From positions 1 to 14,165 of the forward strand of contig NZ_CALTTX010000065.1 in NCBI RefSeq assembly GCF_943912325.1: a stretch of 14,165 nt of DNA. The letters run 5' to 3'. A program made the position numbers and the translations under genes. The first letter of the stretch is position 1. Each line of letters opens with the position of its first letter. The notes below the pieces were generated by a model. That model was not told the origin of the DNA. It saw only the letters and a program-made list of their open reading frames with translations, and made no database searches. This DNA is from an uncultured Microbacterium sp. Lineage in GTDB: Bacteria; Actinomycetota; Actinomycetes; Actinomycetales; Microbacteriaceae. Shown piece by piece: positions 1 to 8,704 of this stretch.

Positions 1-1130
<1,130 letters not shown>

Positions 1131-1159
1131 GCACCGAACGAGACCGCTCGTGTCTCGGT

Positions 1160-1212
1160 ACGAGAGCCCCGAAGTCTCCGCGCCCGGTCGCGGCGGGCAT
1201 CGGGGCTCTCGT
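1160..1212 (+). terminator. Hairpin terminator after aconitase
   Basis: A perfect 13-bp inverted repeat, ACGAGAGCCCCGA (1160-1172) and its complement (1200-1212), starts 29 nt after the aconitase stop. The 27-nt loop holds a nested 5-bp stem (1182-1186 with 1194-1198). The 3' side is followed by CGTTTGGC, with only a short T run, as is common in high-GC actinobacteria. A smaller hairpin (1139-1144 with 1152-1157) precedes it. It likely stops aconitase transcription before dxs. Confidence 0.75.
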
Positions 1213-1224
1213 CGTTTGGCGCCG

Positions 1225-1230
1225 TAGACT
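1225..1230 (+). promoter_or_regulatory. Candidate -10 element for leaderless dxs mRNA
   Basis: TAGACT fits the actinobacterial -10 consensus TANNNT and lies exactly 6 nt before the ATG at 1237. Transcription starting about 7 nt downstream would begin on the ATG itself. No Shine-Dalgarno precedes the start and no convincing -35 is visible; that position would fall in the 3' arm of the upstream terminator hairpin. Inference only. Confidence 0.45.
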
Positions 1231-1236
1231 CGGGTG

Positions 1237-3264
1237 ATGAGCCTGCTGTCATCGATTTCGGGTCCTCGCGATCTGGACGCCCTGACGCCAACGCAACTGA
1301 CGGCCCTCGCGTCAGAGGTCCGCTCGTTCCTCGTTGAGAACGTCGCCCGCACGGGCGGGCACCTGGGGCCGAACCTCGGCGTGGTCGAGTTGACGATCGC
1401 GCTCCACCGCGTGTTTCGCTCGCCTGAGGACCCGATCATCTTCGACACGGGCCATCAGTCCTACGTGCACAAGCTGCTGACGGGCCGGCAGGACTTCTCG
1501 GCATTGCGCTCGCGCGGAGGTCTCGCTGGCTACCCGCAGCGCGCCGAGAGCGAGCACGACGTCGTCGAGTCGTCGCATGCGTCGAGTTCGCTCAGCTGGG
1601 CCGACGGCATCTCTCGCGCCTTCACGCTGACGGGCCGCCGCGATCGGCACGTCGTCGCAGTCGTGGGTGACGGTGCGCTCACGGGTGGCATGACGTGGGA
1701 AGCGCTCAACAACATCTCGGACGACAACGACCGCAACCTCGTCATCGTCGTCAACGACAACGGCCGCTCGTACGCCCCGACGATCGGCGGCATGGCGCAC
1801 TTCCTGAACCGCGTGCGCACGACATCGGCGTATCGCACGCTCGATCACGGTTCGCGCGATCTGTTCGACCGCTTCGGACCGGCGGGCCGCGCCGTCTATC
1901 GTGGCGTGCGGGGCGGCACGCGCGGGTTCCTTTCGCGCTTCACAGGCAACGAGGCCCTCTACTCGAACCTCGACATCACGTACCTCGGTCCGGTCGACGG
2001 ACACGACATCGCCGTTCTCATCGAGACGTTCGAGCAGGCGAAGCGCCTTGGTCGCCCCGTCATCGTGCACGCCATCACCGACAAGGGCCACGGGTTCGCT
2101 CCGGCCGAGAGCGACGAGGCCGACCAGTTCCATGCGGTCGGGCGGATCGATCCGATCACGGGTGAAAAGCCGAGCGACGGCAAGCCGCAGTGGACGGATG
2201 CCTTCGGTGACGAGCTCGTGCGGATCGCTCGCGCGCGCCCCGATGTCGTGGCCCTGACGGCCGCCATGTTGCGCCCGACGGGGTTGCTGCCGTTCGCCGA
2301 GGCGTTTCCTGAACGCGTGTCGGACGTCGGGATCGCCGAACAGCACGCCGTGGCCTCGGCCGCGGGACTCGCTTACGGGGGACTGCACCCCGTCGTCGCG
2401 GTCTATGCGACCTTCATGAACCGGGCCTTCGACCAGACGCTCATGGATGTCGGTCTGCATCGCGCAGGCGTCACGTTCGTGCTCGACCGCGCGGGCGTGA
2501 CGGGACCCGACGGTCCGAGCCACCACGGTGTCTGGGATCTCGCGCTGCTGCAGACCGTGCCGCACATCCGCGTCTCGGCGCCCCGCGACGCCGAGCAGCT
2601 GCGCGAGCTTTTGCGCGAGGCCGTCGCGGTCGACGATGCGCCGACCGTTGTGCGGTTTCCCAAGGGTGACGCCCCGACTGTCATTCCTGCGCTCGAGCGT
2701 CTCGCCGACGGCGTCGACGTACTCGCCCGCGGCTCCGCTCGCGATGTGCTGCTCGTCGGCATCGGGCCGATGGCGGCCGTCGCGCTCGATGTCGCGGGTC
2801 GGCTCGAGGCGCAGGGGATCGGGGCGACGGTGGTCGACCCGCGCTGGGTTGTGCCCGTGGCATCCACTCTCGTCGATCTCGCGCGCGAGCACCGTCTCGT
2901 TATCACGATTGAAGACGGCATCCGTGTCGGTGGCATCGGCACGCGCGTTCGCCAGGTGCTGCGCGAGAACGGCGTCGACACGGCCGTCGACGAACTCGGC
3001 CTCCCCGACGAGTTCATCGACCACGCGACGCGGGAGCAGATCCTCGAGGATGCGGGGCTCACCGCTCCGCGCATCGCACGCGACGTGGTGGCCCAGGTGC
3101 TCGGCACGCGTATTCCCGTCGCGCGTCAGCCCGAGCGCGCTCCCGAAACGGGCCCGCGCGAGGCCGAGGCATCCGTCGACAATAGCTCCCTCGACAATGA
3201 CACACTCGACAACGACACACTCGAGAGCGGCGCGCTCGACGATCGCCCCTCCGAAGCGAAATGA
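1237..3264 (+). CDS. dxs: 1-deoxy-D-xylulose-5-phosphate synthase (DXS)
   Basis: DXS condenses pyruvate with glyceraldehyde-3-phosphate, using thiamine diphosphate, in the first and usually rate-setting step of the MEP pathway to isoprenoids. The protein is 675 aa from ATG 1237; the in-frame GTG at 1234 is less likely because the -10-like TAGACT sits 6 nt before the ATG. Visible motifs are GHQSYVHKLLTGR (catalytic His), GDGALTGGMTWEALNN (diphosphate and Mg binding), DKGHGFAPAE, GIAEQHAV (the Glu that activates the thiamine ring), DRAGVTGPDG and HHGVWDL. All three transketolase-like domains are present. The enzyme core is of usual length and ends near residue 625. It is followed by an extra acidic, low-complexity tail of about 50 residues with a five-residue repeat. 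The gene is monocistronic between two hairpins. Confidence 0.97.
   Translation: MSLLSSISGPRDLDALTPTQLTALASEVRSFLVENVARTGGHLGPNLGVVELTIALHRVFRSPEDPIIFDTGHQSYVHKLLTGRQDFSALRSRGGLAGYPQRAESEHDVVESSHASSSLSWADGISRAFTLTGRRDRHVVAVVGDGALTGGMTWEALNNISDDNDRNLVIVVNDNGRSYAPTIGGMAHFLNRVRTTSAYRTLDHGSRDLFDRFGPAGRAVYRGVRGGTRGFLSRFTGNEALYSNLDITYLGPVDGHDIAVLIETFEQAKRLGRPVIVHAITDKGHGFAPAESDEADQFHAVGRIDPITGEKPSDGKPQWTDAFGDELVRIARARPDVVALTAAMLRPTGLLPFAEAFPERVSDVGIAEQHAVASAAGLAYGGLHPVVAVYATFMNRAFDQTLMDVGLHRAGVTFVLDRAGVTGPDGPSHHGVWDLALLQTVPHIRVSAPRDAEQLRELLREAVAVDDAPTVVRFPKGDAPTVIPALERLADGVDVLARGSARDVLLVGIGPMAAVALDVAGRLEAQGIGATVVDPRWVVPVASTLVDLAREHRLVITIEDGIRVGGIGTRVRQVLRENGVDTAVDELGLPDEFIDHATREQILEDAGLTAPRIARDVVAQVLGTRIPVARQPERAPETGPREAEASVDNSSLDNDTLDNDTLESGALDDRPSEAK
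3175..3249 (+). repeat. 15-bp tandem repeat encoding the DXS C-terminal tail
   Basis: Five consecutive 15-bp units encode VDNSS, LDNDT, LDNDT, LESGA and LDDRP (residues 647-671 of DXS). Units 2 (3190-3204) and 3 (3205-3219) differ by a single silent base (AAT/AAC). Units 2 to 5 all begin CTCGA and unit 1 begins GTCGA. The array is in frame and lies outside the conserved enzyme core. Confidence 0.85.
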
Positions 3265-3299
3265 CGAATGCCCCACCGCTCGAGGCGATGGGGCATTCG
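3265..3299. terminator. Bidirectional terminator between dxs and fadB
   Basis: A perfect 11-bp inverted repeat CGAATGCCCCA (3265-3275) and TGGGGCATTCG (3289-3299) with a 13-nt loop begins on the base after the dxs stop codon. It lies 21 nt beyond the fadB stop on the other strand. The symmetry and the convergent genes suggest it serves both directions. There is no long T run on either side. Confidence 0.75.
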
Positions 3300-3320
3300 A
3301 TCAGCGATGAAGCGAGGCCA

Positions 3321-5468
3321 TCAATCCTTGCCGACGCCGCGGATCTGCGGCGTGTGGAACGATCCGCCGAAGGCCCGCTCCGACGCGCCCTCACGGTCGA
3401 GGTAGGGCGAGGCCCCGCCGTCGATGAAGGGCCAGCCGGCGCCGAAGATCAGCGCGAGGTCGATGTCTTGCACCTCGGGAACGACCTGCTCGTCGAGCAT
3501 GATCTTGATCTCTTGAGCAAGACCGATCTGCACGCGCTCGAGGATCTCGGCCTCGCTCGCGGGCGTCTTGCCGACCGCTTGCTTGACGATCTTCTCGGCC
3601 TCTTTCGTCCAGCCCGTGACCTTGCCGTTCTTGTCCTTCTCGATGACCTGCGGCAGGTCGGCGAGCACGTGGAAGTTCTCGGACGAGAAGAACCGCTCGG
3701 GGAAGGCGTTGGCCATCGTGTCTTGCACGTGGGCCGCGACCTTCCAACCCACGAGGTCGATCAGCTGGAACGGCGCCATCGGCAGGCCGAGCGGGCCGAA
3801 GGCCCTTTCGACCGTCAGCAGGGGAGTGCCCTCGTAGACGGCGCGAGCAGCCTCGCCCATGACCTTCGCGAGCAGACGGTTCACGACGAAGCCGGGTGCG
3901 TCGGCGGTGAGGATCGCGTTCTTGCCGAGACCCTTCGCGACGACGAACGCTGTCGACAGTGCGGCGTCGGAGGTCGACGGCGTCTTGACGATCTCGATGA
4001 GAGGCATGACGGCGACGGGGTTGAAGAAGTGGAAACCGACGAGACGCTCGGGGTGTTCGAGCTTCGAGCCGATCTCTTCGACCGAGAGCGATGAGGTGTT
4101 GGTCGCGAGAATCGCGTCGGGCGCGATGATCTTCTCGATCTCGCCGAACACCTGCTGCTTGACGCCCACCTCTTCGAAGACGGCCTCGATGACGAAGTCG
4201 GCGTCGGCGTAGAGGCTCTTGTCGGTCGTGCCGGTCACGAGCGCACGCAGCTGGTTCGCGGCATCCGCGTCGAGACGGCCCTTCTGCTCGAGCTTGCCGA
4301 TCTCGTCGTGAATGTAGGCGACGCCCTTGTCTACGCGCGCCTGGTCGAGGTCGGTGATCAGCACGGGCACCTTGAGGCGACGCACGAACAGCAACGCGAA
4401 CTGGCTCGCCATGAGGCCCGCACCGATGATGCCGACCTTCGTGACCTTCTTTGCGAGCGCCTTGTCGGGGGCGCCGACGGGGCGCTTCGCACGCTTCTGC
4501 ACGAGATCGAAGGCATACATGGATGCTGCGAACTGGTCGCCGACGATGAGGTCCGAAAGTGCCTCGTCTTCGCGCGCGAACCCGTCTTCTTTCGAGCCGC
4601 TCTTGGCCTTGTCGAGCAACTCGAGGGCCTTGTACGGCGAGAGCGGAACGCTTCCGATGCGGCTCTCGAGCATGGTGCGCGCGACCTTGATCGCGATCGG
4701 CCACTTGGTCAAGCGCTCGATCTTGCCGGGCTCGTTCTTGCGCTCGACCTTGATCGAGCCGCCGAGCACGCCGTCAGCCCAGCGCAGCGAGTCTTCGAGG
4801 TAGTTCGACGCGGGGAAGATCGCGTCGACGACGCCGAGGTCGAACGCCTGCTGCGGCTTGAGCATGCGGTTCTGCTTGAGCGGGTTCGAGATCACGACCT
4901 CGAGGGCGTTCTCGATGCCAATGAGGTTCGGCAGCAGGTACGCGCCACCCCACCCGGGGATGAGGCCGAGGAACACCTCGGGCAACGCGATCGCGGCGGC
5001 CGAGGCGTCTACCGTGCGGTAGTTCGAGTTCAGCGCGATCTCGAGCCCGCCGCCGAGAGCGAGGCCGTTGACGAACGCGAAGCTCGGCACGCCCAGCTCG
5101 GTCAGCTTGCTGAAGGTGTGGTGGCCGAGCTGGCCGAGCAGCTTCGCTGCCTCTTTCGAGGGCACCTTCGACACATCCGACAGGTCGGCACCCGCCGCGA
5201 GGATGTACTGCTTGCCCGTGACGCCGACCGCCTGGATCTCACCGGCCGCAGCGCGCGCCTTGAGGGCGTCGAGCGTCGCGCCGAGTTCGAGCAGCGTGCC
5301 CGGACCGAAGGTGTTGGGGCGCGTGTGGTCGCGACCGTTGTCGAGCGTGATGAGCGCGAGCGTCTTGCCCGAGGGCAGGCGCACGTCGCGCACGGGGGAG
5401 TGTGTGATGACTTCGTCGCTCAGCACGCCCTCAAGGGGCGAGAAGTCGATGTTCTCGTAGTTCGTCAT
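3321..5468 (-). CDS. fadB: Fatty-acid oxidation multifunctional protein: enoyl-CoA hydratase / 3-hydroxyacyl-CoA dehydrogenase
   Basis: This cytosolic fusion enzyme carries out the hydration of 2-enoyl-CoA and the NAD-dependent oxidation of 3-hydroxyacyl-CoA, steps 2 and 3 of beta-oxidation. It is 715 aa, the usual size for the family. The N-terminal crotonase domain (about 15-230) has the oxyanion-hole stretch AAGADLSDV and both catalytic glutamates: Glu143 in GGGLEIAL and Glu164 in LPEVFLG. The Rossmann domain starts at 343 with VGIIGAGLMAS. The dehydrogenase His480 (HFFNPV) and Glu492 (IEIVK), 12 residues apart as in E. coli FadB, are present, followed by the two C-terminal helical dehydrogenase domains (about 525-710). 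It starts 9 nt after the fadA stop, with only a weak GA-rich stretch overlapping that stop, so translation is probably coupled to fadA. The gene order is fadA-fadB, the reverse of E. coli fadBA. Confidence 0.93.
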   Translation of the reverse strand: MTNYENIDFSPLEGVLSDEVITHSPVRDVRLPSGKTLALITLDNGRDHTRPNTFGPGTLLELGATLDALKARAAAGEIQAVGVTGKQYILAAGADLSDVSKVPSKEAAKLLGQLGHHTFSKLTELGVPSFAFVNGLALGGGLEIALNSNYRTVDASAAAIALPEVFLGLIPGWGGAYLLPNLIGIENALEVVISNPLKQNRMLKPQQAFDLGVVDAIFPASNYLEDSLRWADGVLGGSIKVERKNEPGKIERLTKWPIAIKVARTMLESRIGSVPLSPYKALELLDKAKSGSKEDGFAREDEALSDLIVGDQFAASMYAFDLVQKRAKRPVGAPDKALAKKVTKVGIIGAGLMASQFALLFVRRLKVPVLITDLDQARVDKGVAYIHDEIGKLEQKGRLDADAANQLRALVTGTTDKSLYADADFVIEAVFEEVGVKQQVFGEIEKIIAPDAILATNTSSLSVEEIGSKLEHPERLVGFHFFNPVAVMPLIEIVKTPSTSDAALSTAFVVAKGLGKNAILTADAPGFVVNRLLAKVMGEAARAVYEGTPLLTVERAFGPLGLPMAPFQLIDLVGWKVAAHVQDTMANAFPERFFSSENFHVLADLPQVIEKDKNGKVTGWTKEAEKIVKQAVGKTPASEAEILERVQIGLAQEIKIMLDEQVVPEVQDIDLALIFGAGWPFIDGGASPYLDREGASERAFGGSFHTPQIRGVGKD

Positions 5469-5477
5469 GTCAGCAGC

Positions 5478-6680
5478 TCACTTCTTCTTGCCGTCGAAGT
5501 ACGGGTTCTCCCAGATGACCGATCCGCCCTGGCCGAGGCCGACGCACATCGCCGTGAGGCCGTAACGGACGTCGGGGCGCTCCTTGAACTGCGCCGCGAG
5601 CTGGATCATGAGACGCACACCGGATGCCGCGAGCGGGTGCCCGACCGCGATCGCGCCGCCCCACTGGTTGACGCGGGGGTCATCGTCGGCGATGCCGAAG
5701 TGATCGAGCAGCGAGATCACCTGAACGGCGAAAGCCTCGTTGAGCTCGAACAGCCCGATGTCGTTGATCGTCAGGCCCGCCTTCGCGAGCGCCTTCTCGG
5801 TCGACGGAATCGGACCGATGCCCATGATCTCGGGCTGCACGCCCGCGTAAGCGAACGAGACGAGTCGCATCTTGGGCTTGAGGTCGAACTCCTTGACCGC
5901 CGCGCCGCCCGCGAGCAGGCTCATGGTCGCGCCGTCGGTGAGGGGCGACGAGGTGCCGGCCGTAACGCGACCGTGCGGACGGAACGGCGTCTTGAGGGCG
6001 GCGAGGTCTTCCATGGTCGTCTGGGGGCGGCGGCCCTCGTCCTCGGTCGCGAGGCCGAAGGCGCCCGAGGCGTCCTTCACAGCAACGGGAACGAGGTCGG
6101 GCTGCAGCTTGCCGGCGTCGTATGCCGCCTGCACCTTGTGCTGGCTGAGCATGCCGAAGCGGTCGGAGCGCTCCTTGGTCAGCTGCGGGAAACGGTCGAA
6201 GATGCGCTCGGCCGTGACGCCCATGTTGAGCGCGCCCGGGTCGACCATCTTCTCGGCGACGAAGCGGGGGTTCGGGTCGGCGTTGCCGCCGATCGGGTGG
6301 TGCCCCATGTGCTCGACGCCACCCGCGAGGGCGAAGTCGTACATGCCGACGCCGATCGAGGCGGCCATCGTCGTGACGGCGGTCATCGCACCGGCGCACA
6401 TGCGCTCGATCGCGAGGCCGGGCACGGTGTTGGGAAGACCCGCGAGCAGACCGACCGAGCGGCCGAGGGTCAAGCCCTGGTCGCCCGTCTGGCTCGTGGC
6501 CGCGATGGCGACATCGTCGATGCGGTCGCGCGGCACGTCCGTGTTGCGCTCTAGCACTCCGATGGTCGCCTTGACGGCGAGGTCATCCGCGCGGGTGTTC
6601 CAGTACATGCCTTTTTCGCCGGCGCGACCGAAGGGGGTGCGCATTCCATCGACGAAGTAGACGTCCGAGATCTCGGCCAC
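5478..6680 (-). CDS. fadA: Acetyl-CoA C-acyltransferase (3-ketoacyl-CoA thiolase)
   Basis: This thiolase cleaves 3-ketoacyl-CoA to acetyl-CoA and a shortened acyl-CoA, the last step of beta-oxidation, and is the expected partner of the FadB-like protein encoded next. It is 400 aa, typical for thiolases. The acylated nucleophile is Cys95 in ERMCAGAMT. The other catalytic residues are Asn314 of the NEAFA motif, His348 in GHPLAASG and Cys379 in CVGLGQG. The stretches GGVEHMGHHPI, VTAGTSSPLTDGA and YGLTAMCVGLGQG resemble E. coli FadA more than acetoacetyl-CoA thiolases, so a broad beta-oxidation role is favoured. The start is GTG 6678-6680 with a strong GGAGG at 6685-6689 (4-nt gap). A candidate promoter lies upstream, although read-through from rnd is also possible because I see no terminator between them. 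Confidence 0.95.
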   Translation of the reverse strand: MAEISDVYFVDGMRTPFGRAGEKGMYWNTRADDLAVKATIGVLERNTDVPRDRIDDVAIAATSQTGDQGLTLGRSVGLLAGLPNTVPGLAIERMCAGAMTAVTTMAASIGVGMYDFALAGGVEHMGHHPIGGNADPNPRFVAEKMVDPGALNMGVTAERIFDRFPQLTKERSDRFGMLSQHKVQAAYDAGKLQPDLVPVAVKDASGAFGLATEDEGRRPQTTMEDLAALKTPFRPHGRVTAGTSSPLTDGATMSLLAGGAAVKEFDLKPKMRLVSFAYAGVQPEIMGIGPIPSTEKALAKAGLTINDIGLFELNEAFAVQVISLLDHFGIADDDPRVNQWGGAIAVGHPLAASGVRLMIQLAAQFKERPDVRYGLTAMCVGLGQGGSVIWENPYFDGKKK

Positions 6681-6708
6681 TCTGCCTCCAAGGTTTGGGA
6701 TCGAGTCC

Positions 6709-6736
6709 AGCCTAACGCGAGACTCAGTTCCATCAA
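6709..6736 (-). promoter_or_regulatory. Candidate fadA promoter
   Basis: On the minus strand TTGATG (6731-6736) and TAGGCT (6709-6714, fits TANNNT) are separated by 16 nt, a workable -35/-10 pair placed 28 nt before the GTG start of fadA. The -35 lies in the small inverted repeat ATCAA-N5-TTGAT (6732-6746). The whole promoter is bracketed by the 7-bp inverted repeat TGGGATC (6696-6702) / GATCCCA (6744-6750), so a repressor site is possible. Confidence 0.5.
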
Positions 6737-6752
6737 ACGAGTTGATCCCAGT

Positions 6753-7997
6753 CTACGAACGTGGTTCGGAGGCGTCTTCAGGCCCTTGTGAACCCTCGAC
6801 AAAGGCGTCGGCGATCAGCTGTGCGGTTTCGTCAACCTGCCACGCGCGGGCGCCGAGCGAGCTGAGCGCCATTCCGATCGATTCGGCGTTGATCGCCGCC
6901 GGCGGCTCCCAGGCCACACGCCGCAGCGACTCAGGCTGAAGCAGGTTCTCGACGGGCATGTTGAGCGATTCGGCATGTGCATCGACGACGGGGCGGGCGG
7001 ATTTCAGTCGCCGGTCGGCGTCGGGGTTGCGATCGATCCACGCGCGAACGGGAGGAAGCGTGTCGCTCGGCACGCGGTCGGGGGGCAGGTCTTCGCTCGC
7101 GCGGCCCCGCTCGATCGCCTCCCACCACCGGCGCAGCTCGCTGCGACTCGCGCGACCCGTGAAGTCCTTCACGCTCGCGAGGCCTGCCATCGTGCTGGGT
7201 TCGGCCAGTACCGCGGCAACGAGAGCGCGGTCGGGCACGAGCCGACCAGGTGCGACGTCGGACTCGCGGGCGAATTCCTCGCGTGCCTCCCAGAGCTCGC
7301 GCGCGACGGCGAGGTTGCGGCGGCCGCGAACCGTGTGCAGGCCCGACAGTCGCCGCCAGGGATCCGTGCGCGCAGGTTTGTGGGGGCGCGTGAGTACGGC
7401 ATCGAACTCTTCGGCGACGACGCGCTCCTTGCCCTGAGCGATGACCTCGGCCGCGAGCGCGTCGCGAACATCGATCAGGTGCAATACGTCGAGGGCGGCG
7501 TACTCGAGCCAGGGGGCGGGGAGGGGCCTCGTCGACCAGTCCGCCGCAGAGTGCGCCTTGGCGAGTTCGATCCCGAGGGTCTCGAGCACGATCGCGCCCA
7601 GCCCCACGCGCTCGTGGCCGAGCAAGCGCGAGGCCAGCTCGGTGTCGAAGATGCGCTCGGGCTCGAGGCCCTCGCCGCGCAGCGACGGAAGGTCTTGGCT
7701 CGCGGCATGCAGCACCCATTCCTCGCCCGCGAGAGCTTCGCGAAGCGGGCCGAAATCGTCGATGAGCGGCGGGTCGATGAGGAAGACCCCCGAGCCGCGA
7801 CGGTAGATCTGTATGAGATACGCGCGTTGCGAATAGCGGAATCCGGATGCGCGTTCTACATCGACCGCGATAGGGCCGTGGCCCGCCCGGATCGCCGCTG
7901 CGGCGCGCTCGAGGCCGGCGGCGTCGACGACGAGCGGATAGACGGCGCTGTCGGGCGCGGTCGTCGGGGGAGTGCCGGGCACAGGGGCGTCAGTCAC
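6753..7997 (-). CDS. rnd: Ribonuclease D-like 3'-5' exonuclease with HRDC domain
   Basis: RNase D-family enzymes trim the 3' ends of tRNA precursors and other stable RNAs in the cytosol. The protein is 414 aa from GTG 7995-7997, with GGAG about 5 nt upstream inside the DUF3000 gene. The DEDDy exonuclease domain (about 25-190) has Asp46 and Glu48 in AVDVERA (motif I), Asp102 in HAASQDL (motif II), and Tyr166/Asp170 in EYAALD (motif III, the Y-x3-D form). An HRDC nucleic-acid-binding domain follows at about 212-292, and the last 120 residues form a helical extension that is common in actinobacterial members. The gene overlaps the end of DUF3000 by 8 nt (GTGACTGA), which implies translational coupling. 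The specific RNA substrates cannot be read from sequence, and the symbol is by family resemblance. Confidence 0.9.
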   Translation of the reverse strand: MTDAPVPGTPPTTAPDSAVYPLVVDAAGLERAAAAIRAGHGPIAVDVERASGFRYSQRAYLIQIYRRGSGVFLIDPPLIDDFGPLREALAGEEWVLHAASQDLPSLRGEGLEPERIFDTELASRLLGHERVGLGAIVLETLGIELAKAHSAADWSTRPLPAPWLEYAALDVLHLIDVRDALAAEVIAQGKERVVAEEFDAVLTRPHKPARTDPWRRLSGLHTVRGRRNLAVARELWEAREEFARESDVAPGRLVPDRALVAAVLAEPSTMAGLASVKDFTGRASRSELRRWWEAIERGRASEDLPPDRVPSDTLPPVRAWIDRNPDADRRLKSARPVVDAHAESLNMPVENLLQPESLRRVAWEPPAAINAESIGMALSSLGARAWQVDETAQLIADAFVEGSQGPEDASEPRS

Positions 7998-8679
7998 GAA
8001 AGCTCCGTCGGTGGGTCAGGACGCTCGCCGACTCCGAGCCGGGCGGAAGGCCGGCCAGCATGCACACGAGCTCTGCCCATGCTTCCACGTGTGCGGCGGC
8101 CGCGGCGGGATCGTCGAGCTGAGGACTCCACGACGCGCGCAGCTCGATCTGCGCGCCGTCGGGTTGGTGCTCGAGAGCGCCGAACCCCGTCGAGAGGGTC
8201 TTGGTCGCGGTACCGGCCGCCGCGTCGTAAGCGGCTTCGCGTGATGCGAGCGCATCGGTCAGCCATGACCACGCGACGTCCGCGAGAAAGGGATCGGTTC
8301 CGATCTCGGGTTCGAGGGGTGCCGAAGCGAACGTCACGATGCGGAAGGGGCCGCCCCAGGGCTCGGGCTCATCGGGATCGTGGAGCAGGATGAAGCGCCC
8401 CGCCCCGTAGGGCGAATCGGCATGCGCCGAGTCGTCGCGCACATTCGCCGCGAGCGCGAACGCGTCCGGCGCCAGTCCCGACGGCGAGCCGATCGGGCGC
8501 ACGGTGAGGTCGGCGCGAAACGAGACCTGCTCAATCGCGTCGACGGCGGCCGCGAACGCGGAGGGACGGCTCGGCACCGCCCGCGACGGATCCGGCGACA
8601 CGATATCGACCGGCGATTCCGTGGTCGGTGCGGGCCGCAAGCCGCCGAGGCCCGGGTGCGAGCGATGATCCTCAGACAC
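7990..8679 (-). CDS. DUF3000 family protein
   Basis: I recognise the actinobacterial DUF3000 family from the core GRFILLHDPDEPEPWGGPFR followed by the ELEP-like stretch LEPEIGTDPFLADVAWSWLTDAL and a C-terminal block about tumbling residues QIELRASWSP and HVEAWAELVCMLAGLPPG. No biochemical function is established that I know of, and no catalytic motif, signal peptide or membrane segment is visible. The first 35 residues look disordered and proline/serine rich. Starts at GTG 8677-8679 (229 aa) or GTG 8683-8685 (231 aa) are possible. I prefer the first because TAGTCT (8686-8691) lies 6 nt upstream of it, whereas it would abut the second. It overlaps rnd by 8 nt; this DUF3000-rnd pairing is common in actinobacteria and hints at a shared RNA-related role, which is inference. 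Confidence 0.85.
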   Translation of the reverse strand: MSEDHRSHPGLGGLRPAPTTESPVDIVSPDPSRAVPSRPSAFAAAVDAIEQVSFRADLTVRPIGSPSGLAPDAFALAANVRDDSAHADSPYGAGRFILLHDPDEPEPWGGPFRIVTFASAPLEPEIGTDPFLADVAWSWLTDALASREAAYDAAAGTATKTLSTGFGALEHQPDGAQIELRASWSPQLDDPAAAAAHVEAWAELVCMLAGLPPGSESASVLTHRRSFRD

Positions 8680-8685
8680 GGTCAC

Positions 8686-8695
8686 AGACTAGGAT
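8686..8695. promoter_or_regulatory. Overlapping divergent -10 elements (DUF3000 and hydrolase)
   Basis: The gap between the divergent genes is only about 19-25 bp. On the minus strand TAGTCT (8686-8691) is 6 nt from the GTG at 8679. On the plus strand TAGGAT (8690-8695) is 9 nt from the ATG at 8705. The two hexamers fit TANNNT and share the TA at 8690-8691. The -35 regions would lie inside the opposite coding regions and show no consensus. Confidence 0.45.
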
Positions 8696-8704
8696 GACGG
8701 GCAT

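Noticed and set aside
1312..3276. 654-codon open frame on the minus strand, opposite dxs
   Set aside because: Shadow of dxs caused by GC-rich codon use; no recognisable motif or start signal.
4308..6554. 748-codon open frame on the plus strand, opposite fadB and fadA
   Set aside because: It is antisense to two genes with intact catalytic motifs, its protein is Arg/Glu/Asp-rich without any domain I recognise, and long antisense frames are expected from third-position GC bias.
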